Both the position numbers and the translations under genes were made by a program. A stretch of 64,000 nt of DNA. It comes from Streptomyces sp. ITFR-16. Lineage in GTDB: Bacteria; Actinomycetota; Actinomycetes; Streptomycetales; Streptomycetaceae. Below the pieces are notes generated by a model. The model ran no database searches and was not told where the DNA came from. It saw only the letters and a list, made by a program, of their open reading frames with translations. Shown here one piece after another: positions 41,722-49,966 of this stretch. The stretch covers positions 62,001-126,000 of the forward strand of contig NZ_CP134610.1 of the NCBI RefSeq assembly GCF_031844705.1, written 5' to 3'. Each line of letters starts with the position of its first letter. The stretch's first letter is position 1.

Positions 41722-42360
41722 ATGGTCAGGATGAGTGCGCAGGAGAGGCGGGAGGTCGTCGTCCGCGCGGCGATGATCGAGTTCGCCCAGGGCGGGTACC
41801 ACGGCACCTCTACGGAGACCATCGCCCGGCGGTCGGGGGTGTCGCAGCCGTATCTGTTCCGGCTGTTCCCCGGCAAGCAGGCGCTGTTCCTGGCGGCGGC
41901 CGGCCGCTGCCTGGCGCAGATCACGGAGCGGCTGGTGCGGGCCGCCGACGGGCTGTACGGCGAGGAGGCGATGCGCGCGATGGCCAACGCGTACACGCGG
42001 GTCATCGTGAAGGAACCGGAGAACCTGCTGATGCAGATGCAGGTCTACGCCGCCGCGGCCGCGGCGGAGGCCGACGGGGACCATGTCTTCGCCGAGACGG
42101 TCCGCGTGCACTGGCAGGAGCTGTGGGACGCGGTGCACGCGACGACGGGCGCGGACGCGGCCCGCAACACGTCGTTCGTGGCGCGCGGGATGCTCGTCAA
42201 CACCCTGGTCTCGCTGGGCTTCCCGGCCGGCCACCGGGTGTGGGACGGCCTCGACCCGGCGGCCGGCGTCCACGCGGTGGAGGGCTTCGCGGACCGGCCG
42301 CACCCGGGTCCTGCAGCGGGCGAAGGGCCCGCCGACAGGGAGGCGGCGGGCCCGGCCTGA
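41722..42360 (+). CDS. TetR-family regulator
   Basis: A 212-aa TetR protein. The HTH spans FAQGGYHGTSTETIARRSGV and SQPYLFRLFPGKQALFLAAA. The C-terminal ligand domain ends in an unstructured Pro/Ala/Glu-rich tail. The start is taken at ATG 41722; ATG 41731 (MSAQERR) is an alternative, and neither has a strong ribosome binding site. It is divergent from the core PKS operon, so repression of that operon or ligand-controlled export is plausible. Confidence 0.85.
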   Translation: MVRMSAQERREVVVRAAMIEFAQGGYHGTSTETIARRSGVSQPYLFRLFPGKQALFLAAAGRCLAQITERLVRAADGLYGEEAMRAMANAYTRVIVKEPENLLMQMQVYAAAAAAEADGDHVFAETVRVHWQELWDAVHATTGADAARNTSFVARGMLVNTLVSLGFPAGHRVWDGLDPAAGVHAVEGFADRPHPGPAAGEGPADREAAGPA

Positions 42361-42403
42361 TCCGTACGCGGACCCCCTTGCGGCGGCACGCGTACGGAGG
42401 CTG

Positions 42404-43624
42404 TCAGTCGGCGCGGTCGGTGACGGCCTCGCGACTGGTGGCGGGGGCCTTCTTCTTGGCCCAGCGGGTCCCGTAGGCCACCTGGTCCTTCTCGGCGGCC
42501 TGGAAGGCGCGGGTGTTCCAGTTCTTGCGCATGAACGCCTCGCGCGCCTTGAGCAGCAGCGGGTTCTCCACGGCGCCCATCTTCCCGATCATCCAGGCGA
42601 TCCGCTGGAGCGGGGCGGTGCGCTTGCGGCGCTCGTCCTCGTACCGGCGCAGGGCGGCGACCGGGTCGCCGGGCTGGTCGAGGTACTCGGCCAGCACGAG
42701 GGCGTCCTCCAGTGCCTGGCAGGCGCCCTGCCCGATGTTGAAGGTGATGGGGTGCGCGGCGTCGCCGAGGAGGGTGACCCGGTCCCTGCCCCACTGCTTC
42801 TCGGGCTTGCGGCCCTCGACGTCGCCCCGCAGGATCCAGTCCTCGGGGGTGGCGCGCAGGATGTCGGCCACCGGTCCCGCCCAGCCCTCGTGGCGGCGCA
42901 GCAGCATGTCGCGCACCCCGGCGCCGTCGCGCCCGCCGGGGGCGCCGTTGGCCACGCTCATCCAGTGCACCAGGCCGGGCGCGACGTCGTAGTACGTGAA
43001 GCGGGTGCCCGGTCCGAAGACGGCGTTGAAGGTGCCCTCGGGGATGTCCGCGTGCTCCATCGGGGCCCGGCCGCGCCAGGCGATGTAGCCGCTGAACCGG
43101 TTGCGGGCGGGGCCGAACAGGCAGTCGCGTACGGCTCCGTGGATGCCGTCGGCGCCGATCAGGAGGTCGCCGCGCTCGCTGCCGCCGTCCGCGAAGTGGA
43201 CCGTGACCCCATCCGCGTCCTGGTCGAAGGAGACGACCTGGGCGTCGGTGCGCAGCGGCGATCCCTCCAGGGCGTCGCGCAGCACTCCGTGCAGGACGGA
43301 GCGCTCGACGGCGATGGTGGGGGCGCCGTAGCGCTCGATGAAGTCGCCGACGGGCCAGGCGCCGAGGATGTCGCCGCGGGCGTTGGTGAAGTGGGCGACC
43401 TGCTGGACCGGCGCGACCTGGAGGACCTGCTCGGCGAGGCCGAGGTAGTCCAGGGCGAGGACGCCGTTGCTCCAGATGTGCAGGCCGGCGCCGCCGTCGC
43501 GCAGCGACTGGGCGCGCTCGAAGACGACGACTTCGAAGCCCCTGCGCTGCAGCGCGAGGGCGGCGGCGAGGCCACCGATCCCTCCGCCGGCGATGAGTAT
43601 GCGACGGGCGCGTCCTATGGCCAT
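42404..43624 (-). CDS. FAD-dependent monooxygenase (PHBH family)
   Basis: A 406-aa group A flavoprotein hydroxylase. It has the three sequence marks of the family: GxGxxG in LIAGGGIGGLAAALALQRRG, DG in LIGADGIHGAVRD, and GD in VTLLGDAAHPITFNIGQG. Such enzymes hydroxylate or epoxidise polyketides using NAD(P)H and oxygen. It is divergent from the DUF1772 gene, and their shared promoter region holds the fourth copy of the AT-rich operator. Confidence 0.92.
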   Translation of the reverse strand: MAIGRARRILIAGGGIGGLAAALALQRRGFEVVVFERAQSLRDGGAGLHIWSNGVLALDYLGLAEQVLQVAPVQQVAHFTNARGDILGAWPVGDFIERYGAPTIAVERSVLHGVLRDALEGSPLRTDAQVVSFDQDADGVTVHFADGGSERGDLLIGADGIHGAVRDCLFGPARNRFSGYIAWRGRAPMEHADIPEGTFNAVFGPGTRFTYYDVAPGLVHWMSVANGAPGGRDGAGVRDMLLRRHEGWAGPVADILRATPEDWILRGDVEGRKPEKQWGRDRVTLLGDAAHPITFNIGQGACQALEDALVLAEYLDQPGDPVAALRRYEDERRKRTAPLQRIAWMIGKMGAVENPLLLKAREAFMRKNWNTRAFQAAEKDQVAYGTRWAKKKAPATSREAVTDRAD

Positions 43625-43693
43625 CTGCAGGTCTCCTCATAGCTGTCCGGGCGGTGGGGTCCGGTGTGGTGGTCCGAAGGAACAATCTTCCTG

Positions 43694-43740
43694 TCAACGC
43701 TAGCATTTAAATCGACGAACTCTATAGTGTCATTGATAGA
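43694..43740. promoter_or_regulatory. Recurrent AT-rich operator, copy 4
   Basis: CTAGCATTT (43700-43708), AACTCTA (43718-43724) and TTGATAG (43733-43739) repeat the words of copy 1 at 10036-10071 in the same order. The site lies between the divergent monooxygenase and DUF1772 genes. Confidence 0.6.
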
Positions 43741-43781
43741 TGATGGAGCATTGACTTGCAGACCGACGAAGGTGGTTGTTG

Positions 43782-44255
43782 ATGGAAGCGCTCCTGCAAA
43801 CGCTGGCCGTGGTGGCCACCATGGCCAACGCGGTCGTGTACGGCACCGACGTCTTCTCCGCCCTCGTGCAGCGGCCCGCCATGGCCCATGTCGACGACGT
43901 GGTGCTCACCAGCACGATGGGACAGATCCACCGCTTCGGGGACCAGCGGATGCCGGTCCCGGGCGTGTTCGGCCTGGTCGCGACCGTGGGCACCACGGTC
44001 GTCGCGGCCTTCGACGGCAAGGCGGTGACGGCGGTCGCGGCCGGCGTGGCGGCCGTCGCCCTGGTGGTGTGGCTGACGGTCTACAACAAGATCAGCGCCC
44101 CCGTGAACAAGGAGCTGACCGACGCGGCGCTCGACTGCCGCACCGCTCCCGACGCCCGTGGCCTGCAGCGCACCTGGGACAGCGTCATCAACGCCCGGGT
44201 CGCCCTCCAGGCGGTCGCGCTGGGCGGGATGTGCGTGGCGCTCGTCGCTTCCTGA
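43782..44255 (+). CDS. DUF1772 membrane protein (anthrone-oxygenase-like)
   Basis: A 157-aa protein with about four hydrophobic segments (TLAVVATMANAVVYGTDVF, VPGVFGLVATVGTTVVAAF, AVAAGVAAVALVVWLTVYN, ALQAVALGGMCVALVAS). Its start and middle match the DUF1772 group, which includes anthrone oxygenases. It may assist a cofactor-free oxidation of the polyketide. The ATG at 43782 is preceded by GAAGGTGG. A very strong terminator follows. Confidence 0.75.
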   Translation: MEALLQTLAVVATMANAVVYGTDVFSALVQRPAMAHVDDVVLTSTMGQIHRFGDQRMPVPGVFGLVATVGTTVVAAFDGKAVTAVAAGVAAVALVVWLTVYNKISAPVNKELTDAALDCRTAPDARGLQRTWDSVINARVALQAVALGGMCVALVAS

Positions 44256-44262
44256 CGACCCG

Positions 44263-44328
44263 CGGACCGGCTTGTGCGGGAGGGGGCCCACCGATGTCGG
44301 TGGGCCCCCTCCCGCACAAGCCGGTCCG
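44263..44328. terminator. 32-bp perfect inverted repeat, bidirectional terminator
   Basis: Arm 44263-44294 pairs perfectly with 44297-44328 around a two-base loop. The word GGCTTGTGCGGGAGGGGGCC occurs in one arm and its complement in the other. It lies between the DUF1772 gene and the convergent micro-gene at 44336. It is the longest perfect hairpin I saw in the window. Confidence 0.85.
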
Positions 44329-44335
44329 GACGGAC

Positions 44336-44446
44336 CTACTGGAGCGCGATGTTGCCGAGAACCGCCTCGTCGGAGTCCAGCTCAAGGGGCGCCTCGAGCA
44401 CGGGGTCGGGCTCGGTCTTCGGGGTCTGCTTGCTCTTACCGGCCAC
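44336..44446 (-). CDS. 36-aa acidic peptide with strong ribosome binding site
   Basis: A short gene starting at GTG 44446, seven bases after AAGGAGG, and ending at TAG 44336. The product is 36 residues: a basic, polar start (AGKSKQTPKTEPDP) and an acidic, hydrophobic end (VLEAPLELDSDEAVLGNIAL). The excellent Shine-Dalgarno, adjacent terminator and two SARP-like boxes upstream argue that it is expressed with the cluster. It resembles no family I can name; a leader-like or regulatory peptide is possible. Confidence 0.5.
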   Translation of the reverse strand: MAGKSKQTPKTEPDPVLEAPLELDSDEAVLGNIALQ

Positions 44447-44536
44447 GAGAGGCCTCCTTCGTCATGAACGACACCTGGCGAATTCCCTATTGAGATTCGC
44501 TGGCGTTCCGATGGCCGTCAACCCGCCTTTTCCCGA

Positions 44537-44555
44537 ATCGAGCGCCGCTCGAGAA
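44537..44555. promoter_or_regulatory. Candidate SARP box, near-palindromic
   Basis: TCGAGCG (44538-44544) and TCGAGAA (44549-44555) are direct repeats with an 11-base period. Because TCGA is self-complementary, the pair also reads as 11-base repeats on the minus strand toward the 36-aa gene at 44446. Confidence 0.5.
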
Positions 44556-44597
44556 AAGCCCCGCCTCTTTTCCCGGACGTCGATTGCCGTAAATGCT

Positions 44598-44615
44598 TCT
44601 CGAAGATCTCTCGTG
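44598..44615 (+). promoter_or_regulatory. Second candidate SARP box in the same gap
   Basis: TCTCGAA (44598-44604) and TCTCGTG (44609-44615) are 11-base-spaced direct repeats pointing toward the possible micro-gene at 44733. Confidence 0.4.
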
Positions 44616-44732
44616 CGGACGTCATGCGTTCTTCCAGCAATCCTCTAGCGGGTCACGGGAATCTTTCGATGGCCCGGTCTGCGTCCGGGCCGTGACCTGC
44701 CCCGTTCCCGTCCGCTGCCAGGGGGTCGACCG

Positions 44733-44876
44733 ATGAGGCCATGCGTGTGCGTCCCTTACGGACCCGGACCCGGCTCCCGACCGCGCGCGCACCGCGCCGA
44801 GGGCAACGGACAGGTGAACGACGAGCCGGCCCAGGAGGCCCAGTCGGACGAGGACATCGGCTGGCCCCGGCGCTGA
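44733..44876 (+). CDS. Possible 47-aa protein, low confidence
   Basis: An ATG at 44733 follows GGGGGT and opens a 47-codon frame ending at TGA 44876. The start is Cys/Pro/Gly-rich (MRPCVCVPYGPGPGSRPR) and the end is acidic (NDEPAQEAQSDEDIGWPRR). An SD-like sequence and SARP-like repeats about 120 bases upstream are the only support. It ends 27 bases before the convergent AMP-binding gene and may be spurious. Confidence 0.3.
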   Translation: MRPCVCVPYGPGPGSRPRAHRAEGNGQVNDEPAQEAQSDEDIGWPRR

Positions 44877-44903
44877 GCCGGGGGCGGCCCCGCGAACGGC
44901 CCC

Positions 44904-46145
44904 TCAGACCAGCGCGGGGGTCCTGGGCGCGGGGGCCTTGCGGGTCACCAGGTGCAGCCCGCCGTCGAGGTCGAGGTAGCCCACGTCACCCGTGGCCAGC
45001 CAGCCCTCGGGGTGCCCGGACGGCACCTGCGGCCCCCGTATCTCCACCTCGCCGTCGGACCACACCGGCGCCGGCACCCGGCTGACCGGATCCACGACCC
45101 GGCACTCGGTGCCCGGCAGCGGCGCCCCCACGGCCCCGCGCTCCGGCAGCGAGCCGGGGGCCTGGGCGTGCGAGAGGGCGCTCAGCGCGCCGACTCCGTA
45201 CCCCTGGAGCACCGGCACCCGCAAGGTGTCCCGCAGCCGCCGGGCGATGCCCGGCTCCAGGGCGGTGCCCTCCGAGAACACGGCCCGCAGATGGCCGGTG
45301 GGCGGGAACTCGCCGTGCGTGGCGAAGCGTTCGTCGTCGGTCAGCCGGGCGAGCCGGGCCGGGAAGCCGTAGTAGTGGGTGGCCCGCAGCCGGCGGCCGA
45401 CGGTCATCCCCGCGCACGGGTCCGGATCGGCGACCAGGACCTGTTCGGCCCCCGCGTGCACGGCGGCCGCCAGCAGCGAGGGGTGATAGGCCTGCATGTG
45501 GTTGACCACGACGCTGTCGGCGTCCAGCCGGTGGGCGATGGCGGCCTGCGCGGCGTTGGCCAGCAGATGGCGGTGGCTCAGGCGCAGTTCCCGTACGCCC
45601 GCCGTGGCGTGGGCGACCCGCTGGACGCAGACCACCGCGTCGGCGTCCTTGAACGCCGGGGGCAGGGCCGGGCCGGCGCCGGCGTCCAGCAGTACCTTGA
45701 GCGGCACGCTCCCGCCGCCGCCGGCGGCGGCGGTGTCCGTGCAGACCACGGTGTGCAGCCCGGACGGGCGGGCCTCGCTCCCGGCCAGCGGCCCGGCCGC
45801 GGCGGCGGGCAGGAAAGCGATCTCGGCCCCGGCCGCCGCACAGATGTCGCGCACGGCCTCCGGGCCCGCCGCCGGATCGGCCAGGGCCAGCACCAGACCG
45901 CTGCGCACCGCACCGAAGTAGACCGCCGGGAACACGGCGTCCAGGGTGCACGCGGCGACCACCGCGGCATCGGCCCGCCGCGCGGTGCGGCGGATGCCGA
46001 GGGCGATCCGGTCGGCCTCACGGTCCAGTTCGGCGAAGGTCAGCGTGCCCTCCGCCGTGGTGAGCGCCGGGCGGTCCGCGAACCGCTCCGCGGCCCGGCG
46101 CAGCAGCCCGTCCAGCGGACTGTCCAGGTGTCTGAGCACGGCCAC
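44904..46145 (-). CDS. Truncated AMP-binding-like protein without P-loop
   Basis: A 413-aa protein with the N-terminal adenylation fold (FADRPALTTAEGTLTFAELD; YGFPARLARLTDDERF; VLQGYGVGALSALS; EVEIRGPQV; GWLATGDVGYLDLDGGLHLV). The ATP-binding SGTTGxPKG loop is replaced by QRVAHATAGVREL. The ~100-residue C-terminal domain is missing: it stops right after VTRKAPAP. It is unlikely to adenylate on its own and may be a structural or binding protein. A SARP box lies upstream. Confidence 0.75.
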   Translation of the reverse strand: MAVLRHLDSPLDGLLRRAAERFADRPALTTAEGTLTFAELDREADRIALGIRRTARRADAAVVAACTLDAVFPAVYFGAVRSGLVLALADPAAGPEAVRDICAAAGAEIAFLPAAAAGPLAGSEARPSGLHTVVCTDTAAAGGGGSVPLKVLLDAGAGPALPPAFKDADAVVCVQRVAHATAGVRELRLSHRHLLANAAQAAIAHRLDADSVVVNHMQAYHPSLLAAAVHAGAEQVLVADPDPCAGMTVGRRLRATHYYGFPARLARLTDDERFATHGEFPPTGHLRAVFSEGTALEPGIARRLRDTLRVPVLQGYGVGALSALSHAQAPGSLPERGAVGAPLPGTECRVVDPVSRVPAPVWSDGEVEIRGPQVPSGHPEGWLATGDVGYLDLDGGLHLVTRKAPAPRTPALV

Positions 46146-46202
46146 GGTGACCTCCTGGCGCCGGGAACGGGGCGGGAACGGGGCCCCACTCTCCGCGCCG
46201 GT

Positions 46203-46220
46203 ACTCGAGAGGTCTTCGAG
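46203..46220 (-). promoter_or_regulatory. SARP box upstream of the AMP-binding-like gene
   Basis: On the minus strand CTCGAAG (46220-46214) and CTCGAGT (46209-46203) are 11-base-spaced direct repeats, about 60 bases upstream of the start at 46145. Confidence 0.6.
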
Positions 46221-46232
46221 ACGGGGTGGACG

Positions 46233-47054
46233 TCACGCGGCGAACAGATCGAAGGTCGACGAGTGCCGCGGACCGGCCAGGACGTCGAGCAGCGGATCGA
46301 CCGCCAGCATGGCCTGGTGCAGGCGCTGCAGCTGCGGAGAGGGCTCCACGCCCAGCTCCTCGATGAGCCGCATCCGCAGCCTGCGGTAGGCCTCCAGCGC
46401 CGACGCCTGCCGGCCCGAGCGGTACAGGGCCACCATGAGCTGCGAGTGCAGCCCCTCGTGCTGGGGGTGGCGTGCCGTCAGCTCGGTCATCTCGGCGATC
46501 AGTTCGGCGTGCCGTCCGAGCCTGAGCTCGGCGTCCACCCGCCGCTCCACCGTCATCAGCCGGCTCTCCTGGAGCCTGCGCACCTCGATGTCGAGTATCG
46601 GGCCGATCCGCACATCCACGAGCGCCCCGCCCCGCCACAGGTCCAGCGCGGCCTTGAAGCGGGCGGCCGAGACCGCGTTGTCACCGGTCTCGAACGCCGC
46701 CTGTCCCTCGCGGACCAGGCGCTCGTAATCGTGCACATCGACCGATTCCTCGGGGATCTGCAGCAGGTACCCGCCGTGCCGCGTGGCGAGGATGTCCTTG
46801 GCCCGGCTGGGGGTGTCGGTCCCCATCGCCGTGCCCAGCCGCCTGCGCAGCTGAAGGATGTACGTCTGCAGCGTGGTCAGCGCGCTCTGCGGCGGGGCGG
46901 TGGACCAGATCTCCTCCATCAGGGTCGGCACGGGCATGACTCTGCCCGGGTACAGGGCGAGCAGTGCCAGAATCTGCCGCGGTTTCCCCGCGGACGGAAC
47001 GATGGATCCCCCGTCGACCTCGGCACTCAACGGACCCAGAACCTGAATCCTCAC
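46233..47054 (-). CDS. SARP-family transcriptional activator 1
   Basis: A 273-aa SARP: an OmpR-like winged helix at residues 1-95 (VRIQVLGPLSAEVDGGSIV, GKPRQILALLALYPGRVM, LQTYILQLRRRLG) followed by the bacterial transcriptional activation domain (DYERLVREGQAAFETGDN, ALDLWRGGALVDVRIGPILD). The GTG at 47054 follows GGAGGAG. SARPs bind heptameric direct repeats and recruit RNA polymerase. An 11-base repeat pair occurs upstream of its own start. It lies between the AMP-binding-like and PPTase genes. Confidence 0.9.
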   Translation of the reverse strand: MRIQVLGPLSAEVDGGSIVPSAGKPRQILALLALYPGRVMPVPTLMEEIWSTAPPQSALTTLQTYILQLRRRLGTAMGTDTPSRAKDILATRHGGYLLQIPEESVDVHDYERLVREGQAAFETGDNAVSAARFKAALDLWRGGALVDVRIGPILDIEVRRLQESRLMTVERRVDAELRLGRHAELIAEMTELTARHPQHEGLHSQLMVALYRSGRQASALEAYRRLRMRLIEELGVEPSPQLQRLHQAMLAVDPLLDVLAGPRHSSTFDLFAA

Positions 47055-47162
47055 GGTCTCCTCCGTACTCGTCGAGTTCCTTGTCTCGCTTTCCTTCCGG
47101 TGGCCTGAATTCTGCCTCCGCTGCAGGCAAACTAGCGGGATTCTCGAACATTCAGTAAATTC

Positions 47163-47180
47163 CTCAAGCGCTTCTCGAGC
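47163..47180 (-). promoter_or_regulatory. SARP-like box upstream of SARP 1
   Basis: CTCAAGC (47163-47169) and CTCGAGC (47174-47180), or their complements on the minus strand, are 11 bases apart in an unusually AT-rich gap about 110 bases upstream of the start at 47054. This suggests control by another SARP or autoregulation. Confidence 0.45.
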
Positions 47181-47298
47181 GAATTCCCAAGGGCGCGCCG
47201 CGCATTTGATCAATGCCGTGCTGGATCTTCCGCGCGCACACGAAAGAGGGCAGCGCGGTCTGTTTTCGCCGCCGGAAAACCAGCAGCGCACAGGGCAT

Positions 47299-48138
47299 TC
47301 AGACGCGTTCGCCCACCGGCGGCGGCAGCGGGAACTCCTGCGGCGCCGAACGGCTCCAGGGGAAGCCCAGGTTGAGGTGGATGGCCGCGTCCCCCGCGGC
47401 GGCGGGCACGGCCACGGCGACCAGCACCCCGGGCACCGGCTCCAGTTCGACGAACCGCCAGGGGCGGGCCTCGTCGTCGGCCGGCGGGGTGAAGGCGCGG
47501 ACGCCCCGCTCGTCGTCGAGCGTGAACTCGAAGCTGTCGAACGGGATGCCCAGGCCGAGACCGCGCGCCTTGGAGTAGGCCTCCTTCAGGGTCCAGATGC
47601 GCAGCGCCCGCCGGTCGCGTTCGCGGCCCGGGCCCGGCTGCTCCGCCCAGGCGCGCTCAGTCGGGGCGATGGCGTTCAGGATGGTGGCGACGGCCTGCTG
47701 GTCGCGGTCGTCGACGCGTTCGACGTCCACGCCGATCCGGGCCTGGCGCACGATGCCGAGCAGGTTGTAGCCGCCGGCGTGGGAGAGGTTGAAGTCCAGC
47801 ACCCCACTGTCCTGGGAGAGCCGGTCGGTGGCGGGGCGCAGGAAGGGGCGGCCGCGCGCCGAGCGCCAGATGACCAGCTCGGCCTCGGCGCGTCCGGCCT
47901 CCAGCGACAGCGCACGCCGGACGAGGGTGTGGGCGATCAGGTACTGGAGCCGGTCGCGCTCGAAGAGGAACTTGCCCGCGGTCTTCTGCTCCCGGGCGTC
48001 CAGCCAGTGGTCGGCCAGCAGCCGGGCCGTCTCCGGGTCGAGGCCGTCGTTGGGGCACAGCCACAGCGTCACCGGGGCGGTGTCCGGCGCCCGTTCGGTG
48101 TCCACGTCGGCCTCCCGGGTGCGCAGCTCAGCCGTCAC
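47299..48138 (-). CDS. Sfp-type 4'-phosphopantetheinyl transferase 1
   Basis: A 279-aa enzyme that converts apo- to holo-carrier proteins. Conserved elements are FLFERDRLQYLIAHTLVRRA, FNLSHAGGYNLLGI, the Mg-binding GVDVERV and IWTLKEAYSKARGLGLGIPF. The GTG at 48138 lies within the final codons of the KS-like gene, so the two are translationally coupled. It is one of two PPTases in the window; the tandem ACP gene just upstream may be its main substrate. Confidence 0.92.
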   Translation of the reverse strand: MTAELRTREADVDTERAPDTAPVTLWLCPNDGLDPETARLLADHWLDAREQKTAGKFLFERDRLQYLIAHTLVRRALSLEAGRAEAELVIWRSARGRPFLRPATDRLSQDSGVLDFNLSHAGGYNLLGIVRQARIGVDVERVDDRDQQAVATILNAIAPTERAWAEQPGPGRERDRRALRIWTLKEAYSKARGLGLGIPFDSFEFTLDDERGVRAFTPPADDEARPWRFVELEPVPGVLVAVAVPAAAGDAAIHLNLGFPWSRSAPQEFPLPPPVGERV

Positions 48139-49945
48139 CGCGCGCTCCCCCGGCGTCCGAGGCGGTGTCCCCGGCCGGCCACGACCGCGCGGGCAGCAGG
48201 GCGCCCGGCGGCAGGTCGAGCACGGGGGCGGCGCCCGGGGCGGTGTCGCGGGCCAGCACGTCGACCCCGGCCAGCCACAGCCGCGTCAGCTGCTCGTACC
48301 GGCGCCCCCGCCACAGCGCCGCGACATAGCCGCGGGTCTCGGCGAGCCCCGTCAGCAGCAGCGGATCGGCCGTCCCGTCCCGCAGGTCCGCGCTGCGTAC
48401 GGGGGACGGCCCGGGCCCGGCGACGCCGTCCGCGAACCCGGCCAGCGCCTCGGCCAGTTGCGCCGTGCCGTCCACCACCACGGCCAGCCGGCAGTCCATC
48501 ACGGCCCGCCCCAGCCGCAGTTCCCGGGCCACGGCGCCGGGCCCCGGTGCGGCACGGCCCGCGTGTTCGAACGAGCCGAGCCAGTCCGCGAGGCGCCCTG
48601 CGGTGGCGGCGAGATGCGCCGGGGTGGCGGCCGACAGCAGGACGAGCTGCGGCCCGCCGTCCTCCTCCGGATCGCGCGGCGCGACGGCGGTGGCCGGCGG
48701 CGGTTCCCGCACCACGAGGACCGCGTGCGGGGCGTCGTCCTCGTGCACCCCGACCAGTGCCGTACGCGGCCCGGCGCCGGGGCCCGCCTCCCAGGGGGCG
48801 GGACGTTCGCGGGCCGGGCCCGGCAGCAGGACCGCGTGCCGCAGCTGGAGTACGGCGCGCAGCAGCGCGGCCGCCCCGGTCGCGGCCCCGGCCCGGCCCA
48901 CCCGGGCCGCGGCGCCGGCCGCGTCCTCCTCCAGGACCAACGGCCCCTCGCCCGTGCGGTCCAGGACCCGGTGGCGCAGCCGGTCGCGCAGGGCGGCGGA
49001 GGTGCCGCGTCCGGGATGCCCGACGGCGCTCGCGGTCAGGACGGCGTGCACCCGGTCCCCGGCGGCGCGCGCGGCGGCCAGCGGCTTGAGCAGGATCACG
49101 GCCACGCCCTCGCCGCCGCCGTCGTGGTGGCGTCCGGGGTGCAGGCGCAGTTCGGCGGCGGCGACCAGGGCCGCCGCGCACTCACCGGCGCGCAGCGCGC
49201 CCAGGGCCTGGTGCACGGCGGTGAGGAACGAGGAGGCGCCGGTGTCGACGTTCTGGCTGGGGCCGTGCAGGTCCAGGACGTGCGAGAGACGGGCGGCGGT
49301 GTGGAGGTGGTACCCGGCGGGCCCGGACCGCCCGTCGGCGAGCCGGGCGTAGTCGCGGGAGGTGACGGCGGTGAAGACGCCGACGTCACGGGGTTCGCCG
49401 TCCGCACCGGTCAGCGCGTCCAGCCGGGCCCCGGCGTGTCCGGCGCCCTCCAGTGCCTGCCAGGCGCAGTGCAGCAGCAGCCGTTCCTGGGGGTCCATCG
49501 AGGCGGCCTCGGCCGCCTCGATGCGGAACGGCGCGGGGTCGAAGGCGTCCACCCCGTCGAGGAAGTACCCCTGGGCGCTTTCCCCTTCCCCGTCCTCGGC
49601 GCCGGGCCGCCCCTGCGGGACCGGCCCCGGGCCGTCCGGCGCCCTGAGCCCCGCCTCCCAGAAGGCGGCCGGGCCGTCGGCGCCGGGGAACCGGCAGTCG
49701 ACGGCGACGACCGCGTATCCCTCGTCGGCCGGGCGGGCGGCGGGCGGGGGCACGGTCCGGGGTGCGGGGCGGCGCTCGGGCGCGGCGGAGGGAGGAGCCG
49801 GAGCCGCACCCCTGTCCGGAGCCGTTCCTCTGGCCGGAGCCGCCGCACTCTCCGTCCCCGTACCCGCCCCCGACAGCAGCGCGAGGACCTGCTGACGGTC
49901 CAGGGCGCCGCTCTTGAAGCGCGTCAGGATTTCCCTGTTGTCCAT
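48128..49945 (-). CDS. Modular-type ketosynthase homologue with Cys replaced (KS0)
   Basis: A 605-aa protein. Residues 1-25 (MDNREILTRFKSGALDRQQV) resemble a short docking segment like those on PKS modules. After a Pro/Ala linker comes a type I KS fold (YAVVAVDCRFPGADGPAAFW, ASMDPQERLLLHCAWQALEG). The active-site block reads VDTGASSFLTAVH, with Ala237 in place of Cys, and the later His motifs are eroded. It is probably non-elongating. It is followed by a PPTase and preceded by a two-ACP protein, suggesting chain transfer or scaffolding between carriers. Confidence 0.82.
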   Translation of the reverse strand: MDNREILTRFKSGALDRQQVLALLSGAGTGTESAAAPARGTAPDRGAAPAPPSAAPERRPAPRTVPPPAARPADEGYAVVAVDCRFPGADGPAAFWEAGLRAPDGPGPVPQGRPGAEDGEGESAQGYFLDGVDAFDPAPFRIEAAEAASMDPQERLLLHCAWQALEGAGHAGARLDALTGADGEPRDVGVFTAVTSRDYARLADGRSGPAGYHLHTAARLSHVLDLHGPSQNVDTGASSFLTAVHQALGALRAGECAAALVAAAELRLHPGRHHDGGGEGVAVILLKPLAAARAAGDRVHAVLTASAVGHPGRGTSAALRDRLRHRVLDRTGEGPLVLEEDAAGAAARVGRAGAATGAAALLRAVLQLRHAVLLPGPARERPAPWEAGPGAGPRTALVGVHEDDAPHAVLVVREPPPATAVAPRDPEEDGGPQLVLLSAATPAHLAATAGRLADWLGSFEHAGRAAPGPGAVARELRLGRAVMDCRLAVVVDGTAQLAEALAGFADGVAGPGPSPVRSADLRDGTADPLLLTGLAETRGYVAALWRGRRYEQLTRLWLAGVDVLARDTAPGAAPVLDLPPGALLPARSWPAGDTASDAGGARGDG

Positions 49946-49966
49946 GGGCTCAACGCGTCCTTCGCC

